From: DATDQA01 sp035292505
GTDB taxonomy: Bacteria; Bacteroidota; Bacteroidia; Chitinophagales; Saprospiraceae
Reading direction: 5' to 3'
Length of the DNA: 49,798 nt
NCBI GenBank assembly: GCA_035292505.1
Contig: DATDQA010000317.1
Coordinates: 1 to 49,798, forward strand
A program made the translations under genes and the position numbers. This document shows, piece by piece, positions 8,441 through 15,406 of this stretch. The notes beneath the pieces were generated by a model that had not been told where the DNA came from, did not search any database, and was given only the letters and a program-made list of their open reading frames with translations. Positions within the stretch are counted from its first letter, which is position 1, and each line of letters starts with the position of its first letter.

Positions 8441-9106
8441 ATGACACATTTAGATGAGGAATTATATAGACTTAAATCAGAGATTATCTCCATGTGGAAT
8501 CTCGTCATCCATCAATTACAAAAAACACAGGTCGCTCTGATATCGCTCGATAAAGATTTGGCTCGGGAAGTAATTGCCAATGAAAGGCGCGTGAATGGAA
8601 TGGAATTGAAAATTGACCGCGACTGCGAAAATATTATCGCGCTCTTCAATCCAGTTGCAATTGATTTGCGTTTCGTGCTTGCCATTCTCAAAACCAACAA
8701 CAACCTCGAGCGCACAGGAGACATCGCTAACGGAATCGCTAAATATATCACGAATTTGGACGTACCCTTAGAAGAAAACCTTCTTGAAGTCACGCAAATT
8801 CATTTAATGTATAAAGAAGCAATAGATATGCTCAAAGATGTGCTTGAAGCATTTGAAAAAGAAGATGCAAAACTCGCACGGAAGATTTTCATCCGCGATG
8901 AAAAGCTGGATACAATTAATTTAAAAGCAAGTAAGTTAGTTGCTGACTTCATCCGGGGTAATCCTGATAAAATAGAACAGGGTATTTATATTATTTCCGC
9001 TATCCATAAACTCGAACGTGTAGGAGACCAGTGTAAAAACATAGCGGAAGAAATTATCTTTTTTATAGAAGCAAAAGTCCTCAAACATACCTCAGGCAAG
9101 AAGTAA
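8441..9106 (+). CDS. phoU: Phosphate signalling protein PhoU
   Basis: This 221-residue all-helical protein consists of two tandem PhoU repeats. Each carries the metal-binding type signature of the family: DLRFVLAILKTNNNLERTGDIANGIA in the first half and GIYIISAIHKLERVGDQCKNIAEE in the second (both E-R-x-G-D). PhoU links Pst transport state to the PhoR/PhoB pathway and prevents toxic phosphate uptake. Here it closes the operon, yet no phoR kinase or full-length phoB is in the window, so its signalling partner must be elsewhere or be the receiver-less protein at 4502 (inference). Confidence 0.93.
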   Translation: MTHLDEELYRLKSEIISMWNLVIHQLQKTQVALISLDKDLAREVIANERRVNGMELKIDRDCENIIALFNPVAIDLRFVLAILKTNNNLERTGDIANGIAKYITNLDVPLEENLLEVTQIHLMYKEAIDMLKDVLEAFEKEDAKLARKIFIRDEKLDTINLKASKLVADFIRGNPDKIEQGIYIISAIHKLERVGDQCKNIAEEIIFFIEAKVLKHTSGKK

Positions 9107-9222
9107 GGACAAATCGTGCCTTACGAAAAGCAACTTGTATTAACCACAACTTGATCTGATATCTCATGCAATAAAGGGCTATACAGTTATTGCGCCTCGG
9201 TTCTGGAATCCTCTTCTCTTGC

Positions 9223-9400
9223 CTACACCTCCTTTTTGTTGACTGATAGGAGATTGTCAATAGAAGATGATTCGCCCTTCCGCCCTTGAATCGAATCTAA
9301 CTGTTTTTCATGAGCAAGATGCGTAGCGTCCCGGAATGTTTGCCAGGGAGTTTTACCATAGCTATATTTACTTGAAGAGATCTTTTCACATTGCACCAAT
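9223..9400 (-). pseudogene. Probable C-terminal relic of an IS481/IS3-like transposase
   Basis: The 330 bases between phoU and the SRAP gene hold no intact gene. On the minus strand one frame reads SSKYSYGKTPWQTFRDATH then LAHEKQLDSIQ, and stops at 9223-9225. The YGKTPWQTF then LAxEKxL pattern resembles the C terminus of DDE transposases of the IS481/IS3 group, where a GRTP/GKTP-x-Q/E-x-F motif follows the last catalytic Glu. Upstream, fragments such as FINYE appear in another frame, which suggests frameshifts. No terminal inverted repeats were found. The call rests on a short motif only. Confidence 0.42.
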
Positions 9401-9436
9401 TGACGATTTCGTAATTAATAAAGTAAAGTTGCTCTC

Positions 9437-10183
9437 TCACCACTTGCCTCCCTTTCGGTCAAATCGATCTTGACGGATATCAATCGCTTTTAATTTGTGT
9501 TCACGTTCAGTCATTTCCTGCAAAGACAATCCAAGTGGTTTAAGTAAATCACGGTCATTCATCCCAGGAGTCAGAATTTTACTATTCACCGGAAAGTAAT
9601 CGAACCAACGATCACCTGATCGATCTGCGAGATGCATGACATCTATGAGATGATCGGAAGTAAGCCAGGTGCTGAGATGTTCGATGGAGAGGATCACAGG
9701 CATTTGATCTGTGAGTGGTCGAAGCACATCTGCACTCTCTGTTGTCAGCAAGAGGAATGAATAAATGTCCTTACTATTTCGTCTGTGCTCGACTGTAAAT
9801 AATCCCCCGATTAGAAAAAGACGTGATTGCAGAATCCTGATCAGGTAGATATTATGCTCGTCTGGCCTGAGGTCTGTGTCAGTGCGTCTTGCGAAGAAAC
9901 AATTGGCTGGTATCAGACAACGTTGTGTATGTAACCATCGATTAAACGGCGGTTGTGTAAGGATCCGGTCCATGGGGAATGAATTCAAAGACATCGTTGC
10001 CGCTTCGGTTGTGCAGCCCCATCGTGCGATGACGATGACTGGTTTTGACTCTGAGCAGAGAATAACAGGAAGGGCCATTCCCGGACGGGCCTGGTATGCC
10101 GGCGTATATTCCTCAAGGACGTTGTGATGTAATTGTTCCGCAAGAACCGGCGGTTTAGTAGCAATGGTATAAAGGTTCAGCAT
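9437..10183 (-). CDS. SRAP-fold protein (YedK/HMCES-like) lacking catalytic Cys, Glu and His
   Basis: This 248-residue protein has the architecture of SRAP proteins, which crosslink to abasic sites in single-stranded DNA. Recognisable pieces are MLNLYTIATKPPVLAEQL (family: MCGRYT...), RWG, RCLIPANCFF, FLIGGLFTV, LLTTESADVLRPLTDQMPVIL and WFDYFPVN. The catalytic Cys2 is Leu here. The Glu of the family's FYEW motif is Ala (CFFARR), and the His of IHDRMP is Thr (LTDQMP). The Asn of NARxE may survive as LNSF. It should therefore not form the thiazolidine crosslink and may only bind DNA (inference). A basic tail ends RFDRKGGKW. A C-terminal relic of a paralogue lies at 2827-2952. A palindrome lies in its leader. 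Confidence 0.8.
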   Translation of the reverse strand: MLNLYTIATKPPVLAEQLHHNVLEEYTPAYQARPGMALPVILCSESKPVIVIARWGCTTEAATMSLNSFPMDRILTQPPFNRWLHTQRCLIPANCFFARRTDTDLRPDEHNIYLIRILQSRLFLIGGLFTVEHRRNSKDIYSFLLLTTESADVLRPLTDQMPVILSIEHLSTWLTSDHLIDVMHLADRSGDRWFDYFPVNSKILTPGMNDRDLLKPLGLSLQEMTEREHKLKAIDIRQDRFDRKGGKW

Positions 10184-10193
10184 GTGGTGGAGT

Positions 10194-10211
10194 GCCGGGA
10201 TTATTCCCGGC
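10194..10211 (-). promoter_or_regulatory. Perfect palindrome in the SRAP gene leader
   Basis: GCCGGGA and TCCCGGC are separated by four bases, 11 bases before the SRAP start codon. It could be a repressor site or a leader hairpin that limits translation. No adjacent T-run is present, so it does not look like a terminator. The two roles cannot be told apart by sequence. Confidence 0.45.
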
Positions 10212-10361
10212 TCGAATTCGTGATTTATGCTCAGTCTTTAAAAAAAAAATTGTTTCTGTGCGTCAAACAGGCCGGCTGGGATGTTATTCCAAGCCCGAAC
10301 GAGAGTCCAATATTAACTCATCCTTCTGAATTTTTCAACAGGAGATTCAATGAATAGGACG

Positions 10362-10952
10362 TCAAAGATTCTGTAAGCGTTGTACAATCAGAAAAATTGC
10401 TGTGAGCCCTGCAAGAAGTGAAATGATAATAGATAATGTCTGGTGCCTGAGCTTCAGCACATAAGTCAGGAGATAGAGCATACAGAGAAAAATCGCAATG
10501 ACCACGATCTGCCCGAGTTCAACTCCGAGATTGAAGGCAAATAGCGCCCGAAGGACTTCTCTGCCTGATCCCATCAATGCCCGAAATTGCATAGCAAATC
10601 CCAAGCCATGGATCAGACCAAAGAAGATGGCGATGATGTAATGAATGAGAATGCGTGGATTTGTGATCAGTGCATGCTTCTTTAACAAAAGATTGTACGT
10701 GGCTGCAACCAGGATCGTACATGCGATGAGCACTTCAACCAATGTACTGTTGAGACTGAAAAAATCGAGGGCGGAGAGCGCAAGAGTAATACTGTGTCCG
10801 ACTGTGAATGCAGTGAGAATGAGGATCATTCGCCTCCAGGAAGTCAGTGAATAAGCCACTGCAAGCGTTGCAATGAAGAGAATATGATCGTATGCTCCGA
10901 TATTAAAGATATGATCGAAACCAAAAGAGAGATAGGCCTGAAATTCTGTCAC
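10362..10952 (-). CDS. HupE/UreJ-2 family membrane protein
   Basis: This protein of about 196 residues has six hydrophobic segments and matches the HupE/UreJ_2 family. It shows GAYDHILFI, FTVGHSITLALS, VEVLIACTILVAA, FGLIHGLGFA and FNLGVELGQ, with the conserved Asp-His, His and Glu-Gln typical of the group. HupE/UreJ proteins are thought to pass nickel or act as accessory permeases; the substrate of this subgroup is not established. The GTG at 10950-10952 is preferred because it places the start directly at the family's usual N terminus (VTEFQAYLSFG). A TTG at 11039 would add a polar 29-residue extension. No hydrogenase or urease genes are nearby. Confidence 0.78.
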   Translation of the reverse strand: MTEFQAYLSFGFDHIFNIGAYDHILFIATLAVAYSLTSWRRMILILTAFTVGHSITLALSALDFFSLNSTLVEVLIACTILVAATYNLLLKKHALITNPRILIHYIIAIFFGLIHGLGFAMQFRALMGSGREVLRALFAFNLGVELGQIVVIAIFLCMLYLLTYVLKLRHQTLSIIISLLAGLTAIFLIVQRLQNL

Positions 10953-11080
10953 ACAGCGAAAATAAGGTGTAGAAGAAGAGATTGTTTGTTTTCGTGGAGG
11001 CAATAGACGACTGATGAATGGGTCAATTTTTGTATCCAAAGTTCTGTACTTTTACCCTTTCCATTTTCGATGGTATTCTT

Positions 11081-11155
11081 GGGTGATTAGCTCAGTTGGT
11101 TTAGAGCATTACCTTGACAGGGTAGGGGTCACAGGTTCGAATCCTGTATCACCCA
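11081..11155 (+). tRNA. tRNA-Val(GAC)
   Basis: A full cloverleaf is visible. The acceptor is GGGTGAT/ATCACCC with discriminator A, and the anticodon stem is TTACC/GGTAG around the loop TTGACAG (anticodon GAC). The T arm carries GGTTCGAATCC. CCA is not encoded. Confidence 0.95.
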
Positions 11156-11168
11156 CAAGTTTTTTAGA

Positions 11169-11228
11169 CGGGATGCGCAGCCCGGTCTCTACCGAGTAGA
11201 GACGTCGGGACATAGAGGCCGCTGACCA
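11169..11228 (+). pseudogene. Decayed tRNA-Pro copy with an inserted palindrome
   Basis: The stretch begins CGGGATG then CGCAGCCCGG and later reads CGTCGGGACATAGAGGCCGC, clearly the 5' and anticodon parts of the tRNA-Pro(CGG) found 90 bases downstream. A 19-bp palindrome with 8-bp arms (GTCTCTAC/GTAGAGAC, 11185-11203) replaces the D-stem/loop 3' side. The T arm and the 3' acceptor strand are missing, so it cannot be functional. Confidence 0.72.
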
Positions 11229-11235
11229 TGAGAGA

Positions 11236-11256
11236 AGAATTGAGAATTGAGAATTA
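11236..11256. repeat. Heptad stutter tract, AGAATTG word
   Basis: Three consecutive 7-bp words (AGAATTG twice, then AGAATTA) end three bases before tRNA-Pro(CGG). Related tracts lie at 11451-11471 and 11691-11718 in the same tRNA cluster. Confidence 0.65.
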
Positions 11257-11258
11257 AA

Positions 11259-11332
11259 CGGGGTGTAGCGCAGCCCGGTAGCGCGCTACGTTCGGGACGT
11301 AGAGGCCGCTGGTTCGAATCCAGTCACCCCGA
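11259..11332 (+). tRNA. tRNA-Pro(CGG)
   Basis: The acceptor is CGGGGTG/CACCCCG with discriminator A. The anticodon stem is CTACG/CGTAG around the loop TTCGGGA (anticodon CGG). The T arm is CTGG-TTCGAAT-CCAG. CCA is not encoded. Confidence 0.95.
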
Positions 11333-11405
11333 CAACGCACTCATAGCCCAAGGCCAATGGGCCTTAGATGAGCAATGATTTGAATTGGTACTTTCATTGA
11401 GAATT

Positions 11406-11452
11406 GAGCCTTGCTTGCCCCAAAGGGGATGCCTATGGCACTGGCAGGCAGG
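11406..11452 (-). repeat. Dispersed intergenic repeat, copy 1
   Basis: Read on the minus strand this contains GTGCCATAGGCATCCCCTTT followed by GGGGC. A close match, GTGCCATAGACATCCCTTTT followed by GGGCC, lies at 44034-44058 on the plus strand. Both are intergenic. Their role is unknown. Confidence 0.5.
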
Positions 11453-11471
11453 AATCAAGAATTGAGAATCA
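11451..11471. repeat. Heptad stutter tract before tRNA-Pro(GGG)
   Basis: The words GGAATCA, AGAATTG and AGAATCA follow one another in 7-bp register and end four bases before tRNA-Pro(GGG). Confidence 0.6.
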
Positions 11472-11474
11472 AGA

Positions 11475-11548
11475 CGGGATGTAGCGCAGCTCGGTAGCGC
11501 ACTTGCATGGGGTGCAAGGGGTCGCTGGTTCAAATCCAGTCATCCCGA
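11475..11548 (+). tRNA. tRNA-Pro(GGG)
   Basis: The acceptor is CGGGATG/CATCCCG with discriminator A. The anticodon stem is CTTGC/GCAAG around the loop ATGGGGT (anticodon GGG). The T arm is CTGG-TTCAAAT-CCAG. CCA is not encoded. The acceptor stem differs from that of the Pro(CGG) gene. Confidence 0.95.
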
Positions 11549-11591
11549 CAGCGCTCACCGAAGCATTGGCAAAGGTGAGCAAGTGAGGAAT

Positions 11592-11640
11592 AGACGTTCG
11601 GGACGCAGAGGCCGTCTCTACTATGTAGAGATCACCCCTA
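11592..11640 (+). pseudogene. Second tRNA-Pro fragment with the same palindrome
   Basis: GACGTTCGGGACGCAGAGGC is the anticodon arm and variable region of tRNA-Pro(CGG). It is followed at once by the palindrome GTCTCTAC-TAT-GTAGAGAT (11614-11632), where the T arm should be, and then by CACCCC, reminiscent of the 3' acceptor strand. The 5' half is missing. Confidence 0.65.
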
Positions 11641-11690
11641 CAAAGCACTCACAGCCTGACAGCCGAAGGGCAGCAGGAGATAATTTTTTG

Positions 11691-11718
11691 CAAATTGAGA
11701 ATTGACAATTGAAAATTT
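11691..11718. repeat. Heptad stutter tract before tRNA-Thr
   Basis: Four words in strict 7-bp register (CAAATTG, AGAATTG, ACAATTG, AAAATTT) end three bases before tRNA-Thr(CGT). The word ACAATTG is the one found at 2790-2803. Confidence 0.65.
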
Positions 11719-11721
11719 CCA

Positions 11722-11794
11722 GCCACTGTAGCTCAGTTGGTAGAGCAGCGCATTCGTAATGCGCGGGTCGGCGGTTCAAGTCCGTTCAGTGGCT
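11722..11794 (+). tRNA. tRNA-Thr(CGT)
   Basis: The acceptor is GCCACTG/CAGTGGC with discriminator T. The anticodon stem is GCGCA/TGCGC around the loop TTCGTAA (anticodon CGT). The T arm carries GCGGTTCAAGTCCGT. CCA is not encoded. Confidence 0.95.
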
Positions 11795-11814
11795 CATTTC
11801 TAAAAAAATAAAAA

Positions 11815-11888
11815 TGACAATGAAAATTAAAGTGAAATAGATAAGTCACAAACAGCGCTTTTCATTTTGATTTTAATTTTCATTGTCA
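11815..11888. repeat. 17-bp inverted repeat upstream of tRNA-Val(CAC)
   Basis: TGACAATGAAAATTAAA at 11815-11831 is the exact reverse complement of 11872-11888, with 40 bases between. A near copy of the left arm recurs at 11984-12000, and part of the right arm at 12041-12053, beyond the tRNA. The tRNA is therefore bracketed by two similar hairpin-forming pairs. The second arm ends one base before the tRNA. Confidence 0.65.
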
Positions 11889-11889
11889 A

Positions 11890-11964
11890 GGGACATTAGC
11901 TCAGTTGGTTTAGAGCGGTTGTGTCACATACAACAGGCCACTGGTTCAAATCCAGTATGTCCCA
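11890..11964 (+). tRNA. tRNA-Val(CAC)
   Basis: The acceptor is GGGACAT/ATGTCCC with discriminator A. The anticodon stem is GTTGT/ACAAC around the loop GTCACAT (anticodon CAC). The T arm is CTGG-TTCAAAT-CCAG. CCA is not encoded. Confidence 0.94.
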
Positions 11965-12051
11965 CAAGGAATCAAAATAAAAATGACAATGAAAATGAAA
12001 AGACCTTCTTATTAGGTTATATTTTGATTTTCGTTTTAAATTTAATTTTCA

Positions 12052-13251
12052 TTAAAAAAGCCGGACTACATAGTAAACCAGACCGGCTAACAAACCACTC
12101 ACAGGTATCGTCAGTATCCAAGCCCACAAGAGATTGATCGTCACACCCCATCTCACTGCCGATAATCTCTTAGTAGCTCCGACTCCCATGATCGCACCCG
12201 AAATGGTATGCGTGGTGCTCACTGGTATTTTGAGTCCTTCTGTGATAAATAAAGTCAATGCTCCGGCTGTTTCTGCAGCCACTCCTTCGAACGGCGTGAT
12301 TTTGGTGATCCGTGTCCCCATTGTTTTGACGATTTTCCAACCGCCGCTCATCGTGCCGAGTGCAATTGCGGTATAACATGCCAGTGGCACCCACCAGGCC
12401 ATATGGTCCAGACTGAATTGAGATGGATCATATGCGATGAGTGCTGCCATGATGATCCCCATCACTTTTTGTGCGTCATTACCGCCATGCCCGATACTGA
12501 AGATGGCTGAAGACACAAGCTGTAATCGCTTAAACCACGCATTCGAATTGTACACGCTCAAGCCAGCCAGAAATAATGTAAACGTCGCCATGATCATCAT
12601 AATAAACGCGAGCAGAAACCATTTGAAGTTCTGAGAATGAAATAACACCCTGAGCCAATATGCGTCGTAGTGCGATTTCAATTTTGTCGGATCTGTCTCT
12701 ACAAGAAGAGAAAGCACAACGACAACAATGATAATAACGGCAATCGAAAACAGCTTCGGTCCCCAGCCTTTACGAAACGAATGGAGAAACCAAAGCGACA
12801 TCAGGAATGCCATGATCATTCCAATCAGCGGTGCCAGAAAAATGAAACTTGCAATTTTAATGACAACCCCTGTATTGATCGCGCTGAACAGACTTGCATG
12901 AGCAATACCAGCTCCGGCAAATCCGCCGATCAGAGTATGTGAGGAGGAGGATGGAAGCCCGCGCCACCACGTGAATAGATTCCAGGTGATCGCGGCGATC
13001 AATCCTGCAAATATGACATCCAGCGTCACGAATTCCTGTTTGACCGTTTTTGTAATCGTATTTGCTACTCCATGATCTTTAAAAATGAAGAATGCCACGA
13101 AATTGAACATTGCTGCCCATAGCACCGCCTGGAAAGGCGTGAGCACTTTTGTGGATACGACTGTCGCTATGGAGTTGGCTGCATCATGAAATCCATTGAT
13201 GAAATCAAAAATGATGGCTAGCGCAATAATGACGATCAAAAACGTGAGCAT
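12052..13251 (-). CDS. pit: Inorganic phosphate transporter, PiT family
   Basis: This 399-residue inner-membrane transporter moves phosphate (as metal-phosphate) with protons at low affinity. The duplicated PiT signatures are present: FDFINGFHDAANSIATVVSTKVL near the N terminus and SIGHGGNDAQKVMGIIMAAL in the second half, with WWRGLPSSSSHTLIGGFAGAGIA and KIPVSTTHTISGAIMGVGATKRL as the paired re-entrant segments. About ten hydrophobic segments are visible. It lies 7 bases after the DUF47 gene and is surely co-transcribed with it. The last codons double as a transcription terminator (12054-12087). Together with Pst at 4.8-9.1 kb this gives both phosphate uptake routes. Confidence 0.93.
   Translation of the reverse strand: MLTFLIVIIALAIIFDFINGFHDAANSIATVVSTKVLTPFQAVLWAAMFNFVAFFIFKDHGVANTITKTVKQEFVTLDVIFAGLIAAITWNLFTWWRGLPSSSSHTLIGGFAGAGIAHASLFSAINTGVVIKIASFIFLAPLIGMIMAFLMSLWFLHSFRKGWGPKLFSIAVIIIVVVVLSLLVETDPTKLKSHYDAYWLRVLFHSQNFKWFLLAFIMMIMATFTLFLAGLSVYNSNAWFKRLQLVSSAIFSIGHGGNDAQKVMGIIMAALIAYDPSQFSLDHMAWWVPLACYTAIALGTMSGGWKIVKTMGTRITKITPFEGVAAETAGALTLFITEGLKIPVSTTHTISGAIMGVGATKRLSAVRWGVTINLLWAWILTIPVSGLLAGLVYYVVRLF
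12054..12087 (-). terminator. Rho-independent terminator inside the last codons of pit
   Basis: On the minus strand AGCCGGTCT pairs with AGTCCGGCT (one mismatch) across a 12-base loop. It is followed directly by a run of six T and the stop codon TAA. The stem therefore encodes the last residues (LAGLVYYVVRLF). Confidence 0.7.
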
Positions 13252-13258
13252 GCGGGGA

Positions 13259-13906
13259 TTATGCGTATTTGATCAGAATGGATTCTATCACACGTGAGAC
13301 TTCTTCACAGCTATCTGTCGCATTCTCCATTGCTTTATAGATCTCACGCATTTTAATCAGATATTTGGTATCGTCTACAGTATCGAACAGATATTCAATG
13401 CTCATATCGAATACGTCATCTGCATTGTTTTCAAGGTCATTGATTTGTATCAGATGCTCTCTGATTTTAGCACCGTTTTTGATGGTGCGAAGTTCACGTA
13501 CTGCGAGACGTACATGCGTGACACATTGTTCAATCAAAGGTGCCATTTTCTGAATACCGATATCATTTGGATTGACACGATGAAAATTGATTTTTTTCGC
13601 TGAGCCGTAAATGAAGTCCGCGATGTCATCCAGTGCACCTCCCAGGTCATGAATGTCTTCACGATCAAACGGCGTAATAAAATTCTTGCTGAGCTCAGTA
13701 AATAGTGTGTGCGTGAGTGTATCGTTGTCTTCTTCCACTTTTTTAATTTGAGCAATCACCGCGTTCCTTTCATCAAAGTCTGGCTCAGTGACAAAGACTT
13801 GCAAGAGCGCACCCATCTTGGCCAGGTTGTCGCTTATGCTATCGAAGAGTTCGTAGAATAACTTGTTTTGCGGTGTGAAAATTCTCAGAATTGAATTTAA
13901 TGCCAT
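13259..13906 (-). CDS. DUF47/PhoU-like Pit accessory protein
   Basis: This 215-residue helical protein belongs to the DUF47 family of distant PhoU relatives that partner with Pit transporters. Helical segments carry DREDIHDLGGALDDIADFIYGSA and INDLENNADDVFDMSIEYLF. These are two Asp/Glu-rich motifs corresponding to the metal-binding E-x-x-x-D signatures of PhoU. It precedes pit by 7 bases on the same strand, the usual arrangement, and probably controls Pit activity at the membrane (inference from the family). Confidence 0.88.
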   Translation of the reverse strand: MALNSILRIFTPQNKLFYELFDSISDNLAKMGALLQVFVTEPDFDERNAVIAQIKKVEEDNDTLTHTLFTELSKNFITPFDREDIHDLGGALDDIADFIYGSAKKINFHRVNPNDIGIQKMAPLIEQCVTHVRLAVRELRTIKNGAKIREHLIQINDLENNADDVFDMSIEYLFDTVDDTKYLIKMREIYKAMENATDSCEEVSRVIESILIKYA

Positions 13907-14130
13907 TGGATATGAATTGAGAGGTGAAGTAAATGAAGTAATATATCCTGTTCTTCCCGAAATGTCGTGTTCTCGCGGACAAACTTCGTAAAAGTCAGCG
14001 TTTGATTGCGCAAAGAAGAGAACTCTTTCAGTGGAATCGCAGGGCTTTATACAGAAAGTTACAATGGGATTTACGTGAGGCGGTTTTCATATCTAATGAG
14101 AGTAGAAAATTCTGTAAAAAACTAATAAAA

Positions 14131-14162
14131 TTGGAAAACTAAATAAATTAGTATTATCTTTG
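14131..14162 (+). promoter_or_regulatory. Repressor-dinB promoter with a palindromic operator candidate
   Basis: A perfect Bacteroidota -7 box, TATCTTTG (14155-14162), stands 21 bases after a TTG (14131-14133) that can act as the -33 element. Between them, ACTAAATAAATTAGT (14138-14152) is an inverted repeat (ACTAA/TTAGT), and a further ACTAA lies at 14121-14125. The palindrome sits exactly where a repressor would block polymerase, suggesting autoregulation by the S24 repressor. Confidence 0.65.
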
Positions 14163-14184
14163 TCTGAAAGAAATTCATGTGAAA

Positions 14185-14985
14185 ATGAGCTACCTCAGCA
14201 GCAATCTCAGGCATCTCCGAAGGCAAAACACACTGACACAGAGTGATTTAGCTCAAAAACTCGGGATCAAACGCTCTCTCCTGGGCGCCTATGAAGAGCA
14301 ACGCGCAGAGCCCAAAATCGCCACAATCCAAAAGATGGCGTACCTCTTCAAGCTCCCTCTGGAAACCTTCATCAATCACGATATGACAAAGCGCCAGGCA
14401 ACAGCCCACATTGACACTTCCGGGCAAACTCTCCGCGTACTTCCCATTGTGACCACCCCCGACAATACAGAGCGCATCACGCTCGTCCCCGCTACTGCAG
14501 AAGCCGGTTACGCCGACGCATACGCCGATCCTGAATTTATCGAGTCGCTTCCCAGTTTCTCCCTGCCACTGCCTGAGCTATACCAGGACGCTACATACCG
14601 CCTCTTCCAGATCCATGGTGACAGTATGTTGCCTATCACTCCCAGGAGCTATATCATCACTTCCTATGTGCAAAACTGGAATGATATCAAAGACGGCCAG
14701 TGCTACATCATCGTCACCCGCAATCGCGGCGTCGTCTACAAGCGTGTCTGGAATCATCTCCGCGATCGCGAGTCTCTCCTCCTGAAGTCCGACAATACCA
14801 TTTACTCTCCCTATGAGCTGGAAGCCACTGAGCTGCTTGAAGCATGGAAGGCAGTAGGTTCTATCAGTTTTGCATTACCGGAAATGCATACAAGCACACC
14901 TGCCGATATCCGTGGATTGAGTGATGTGGTGGCGAGATTGTGTGATGAGGTGGAGGGACTGAAGAAGACAATGGATGATAGGTGA
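14185..14985 (+). CDS. LexA/UmuD-like self-cleaving repressor (XRE helix-turn-helix plus S24 peptidase)
   Basis: This 266-residue regulator has an N-terminal XRE helix-turn-helix (about residues 6-58; LTQSDLAQKLGIKRSLLGAYE) and a C-terminal S24 peptidase. Numbered from ATG 14185, the Ala107-Gly108 scissile pair lies in AEAGYADAY, the nucleophile is Ser147 (IHGDSMLP) and the general base is Lys186 (VVYKRVW). The spacing between these residues is close to that of LexA. Such proteins cleave themselves when RecA filaments form, which frees their operators. A GTG at 14179 would add two residues. It is followed by a four-helix-bundle gene and dinB on the same strand and probably represses all three. 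Confidence 0.85.
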   Translation: MSYLSSNLRHLRRQNTLTQSDLAQKLGIKRSLLGAYEEQRAEPKIATIQKMAYLFKLPLETFINHDMTKRQATAHIDTSGQTLRVLPIVTTPDNTERITLVPATAEAGYADAYADPEFIESLPSFSLPLPELYQDATYRLFQIHGDSMLPITPRSYIITSYVQNWNDIKDGQCYIIVTRNRGVVYKRVWNHLRDRESLLLKSDNTIYSPYELEATELLEAWKAVGSISFALPEMHTSTPADIRGLSDVVARLCDEVEGLKKTMDDR

Positions 14986-15001
14986 TGAATGATGAGTGAT
15001 A
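14973..15001. repeat. Left arm of a 29-bp inverted repeat around the S23 gene
   Basis: This arm matches the reverse complement of 15407-15435 at 26 of 29 positions. It is built of 7-bp words (GGATGAT, AGGTGAT, GAATGAT, GAGTGAT). It covers the last codons and stop of the repressor gene and the start codon of the S23 gene. Confidence 0.75.
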
Positions 15002-15399
15002 GAAAAATAGGGATGAATGATATGGAAAGTGTTTTGCGTGAAGAACAAGAAAGCTATAATGAGCTTTTTAGGCATCGAACGAAGCAACTTGCTTTGGAGA
15101 TATTGAAACTGTATCGATCGCATTGTCAAACAGATGAACTTAGAATCATCGGCAAGCAGCTCATACGATCAGTTACATCCGTTGCCGCAAACTATCGCGC
15201 TGTGATTCGTGCACGATCAGATGCTGAGAAGCATTCGAAACTCTGTATCGTTGTCGAAGAAGCTGATGAAACTGTATTCTGGCTTGAGCTACTTACAGAA
15301 AGTATAATCATTAATGCCTCGTTGCTCAAACCACTCATGGACGAAGCACTCGAGATTCTAAAAGTGATGTCTGCATACAAGAAAAAATATAAAAGATGA
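14989..15399 (+). CDS. Four-helix-bundle protein of the S23 / rRNA intervening-sequence family
   Basis: This 136-residue protein matches the S23 (23S rRNA intervening-sequence protein) fold. It shows LFRHRTKQLALEILKLY, then the family hallmark GKQLIRSVTSVAANYRAVIRARS, and EEADETVFWLELLTES. S23 proteins occur inside intervening sequences of 23S rRNA genes and as free-standing copies; their molecular role is poorly understood. The start could also be ATG 15013. It lies four bases after the repressor stop and 36 bases before dinB, and a 29-bp inverted repeat encloses it. Confidence 0.85.
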   Translation: MMSDRKIGMNDMESVLREEQESYNELFRHRTKQLALEILKLYRSHCQTDELRIIGKQLIRSVTSVAANYRAVIRARSDAEKHSKLCIVVEEADETVFWLELLTESIIINASLLKPLMDEALEILKVMSAYKKKYKR

Positions 15400-15406
15400 A
15401 ATATAA

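Noticed and set aside
11592..11640. A sixth functional tRNA-Pro
   Set aside because: Only the anticodon arm and variable region are present, and a palindrome replaces the T arm.
14989..15399. S23 gene as the toxin or antitoxin of a two-gene module
   Set aside because: It matches the four-helix-bundle S23 family, and no partner of a known toxin type lies beside it; the neighbours are a repressor and dinB.
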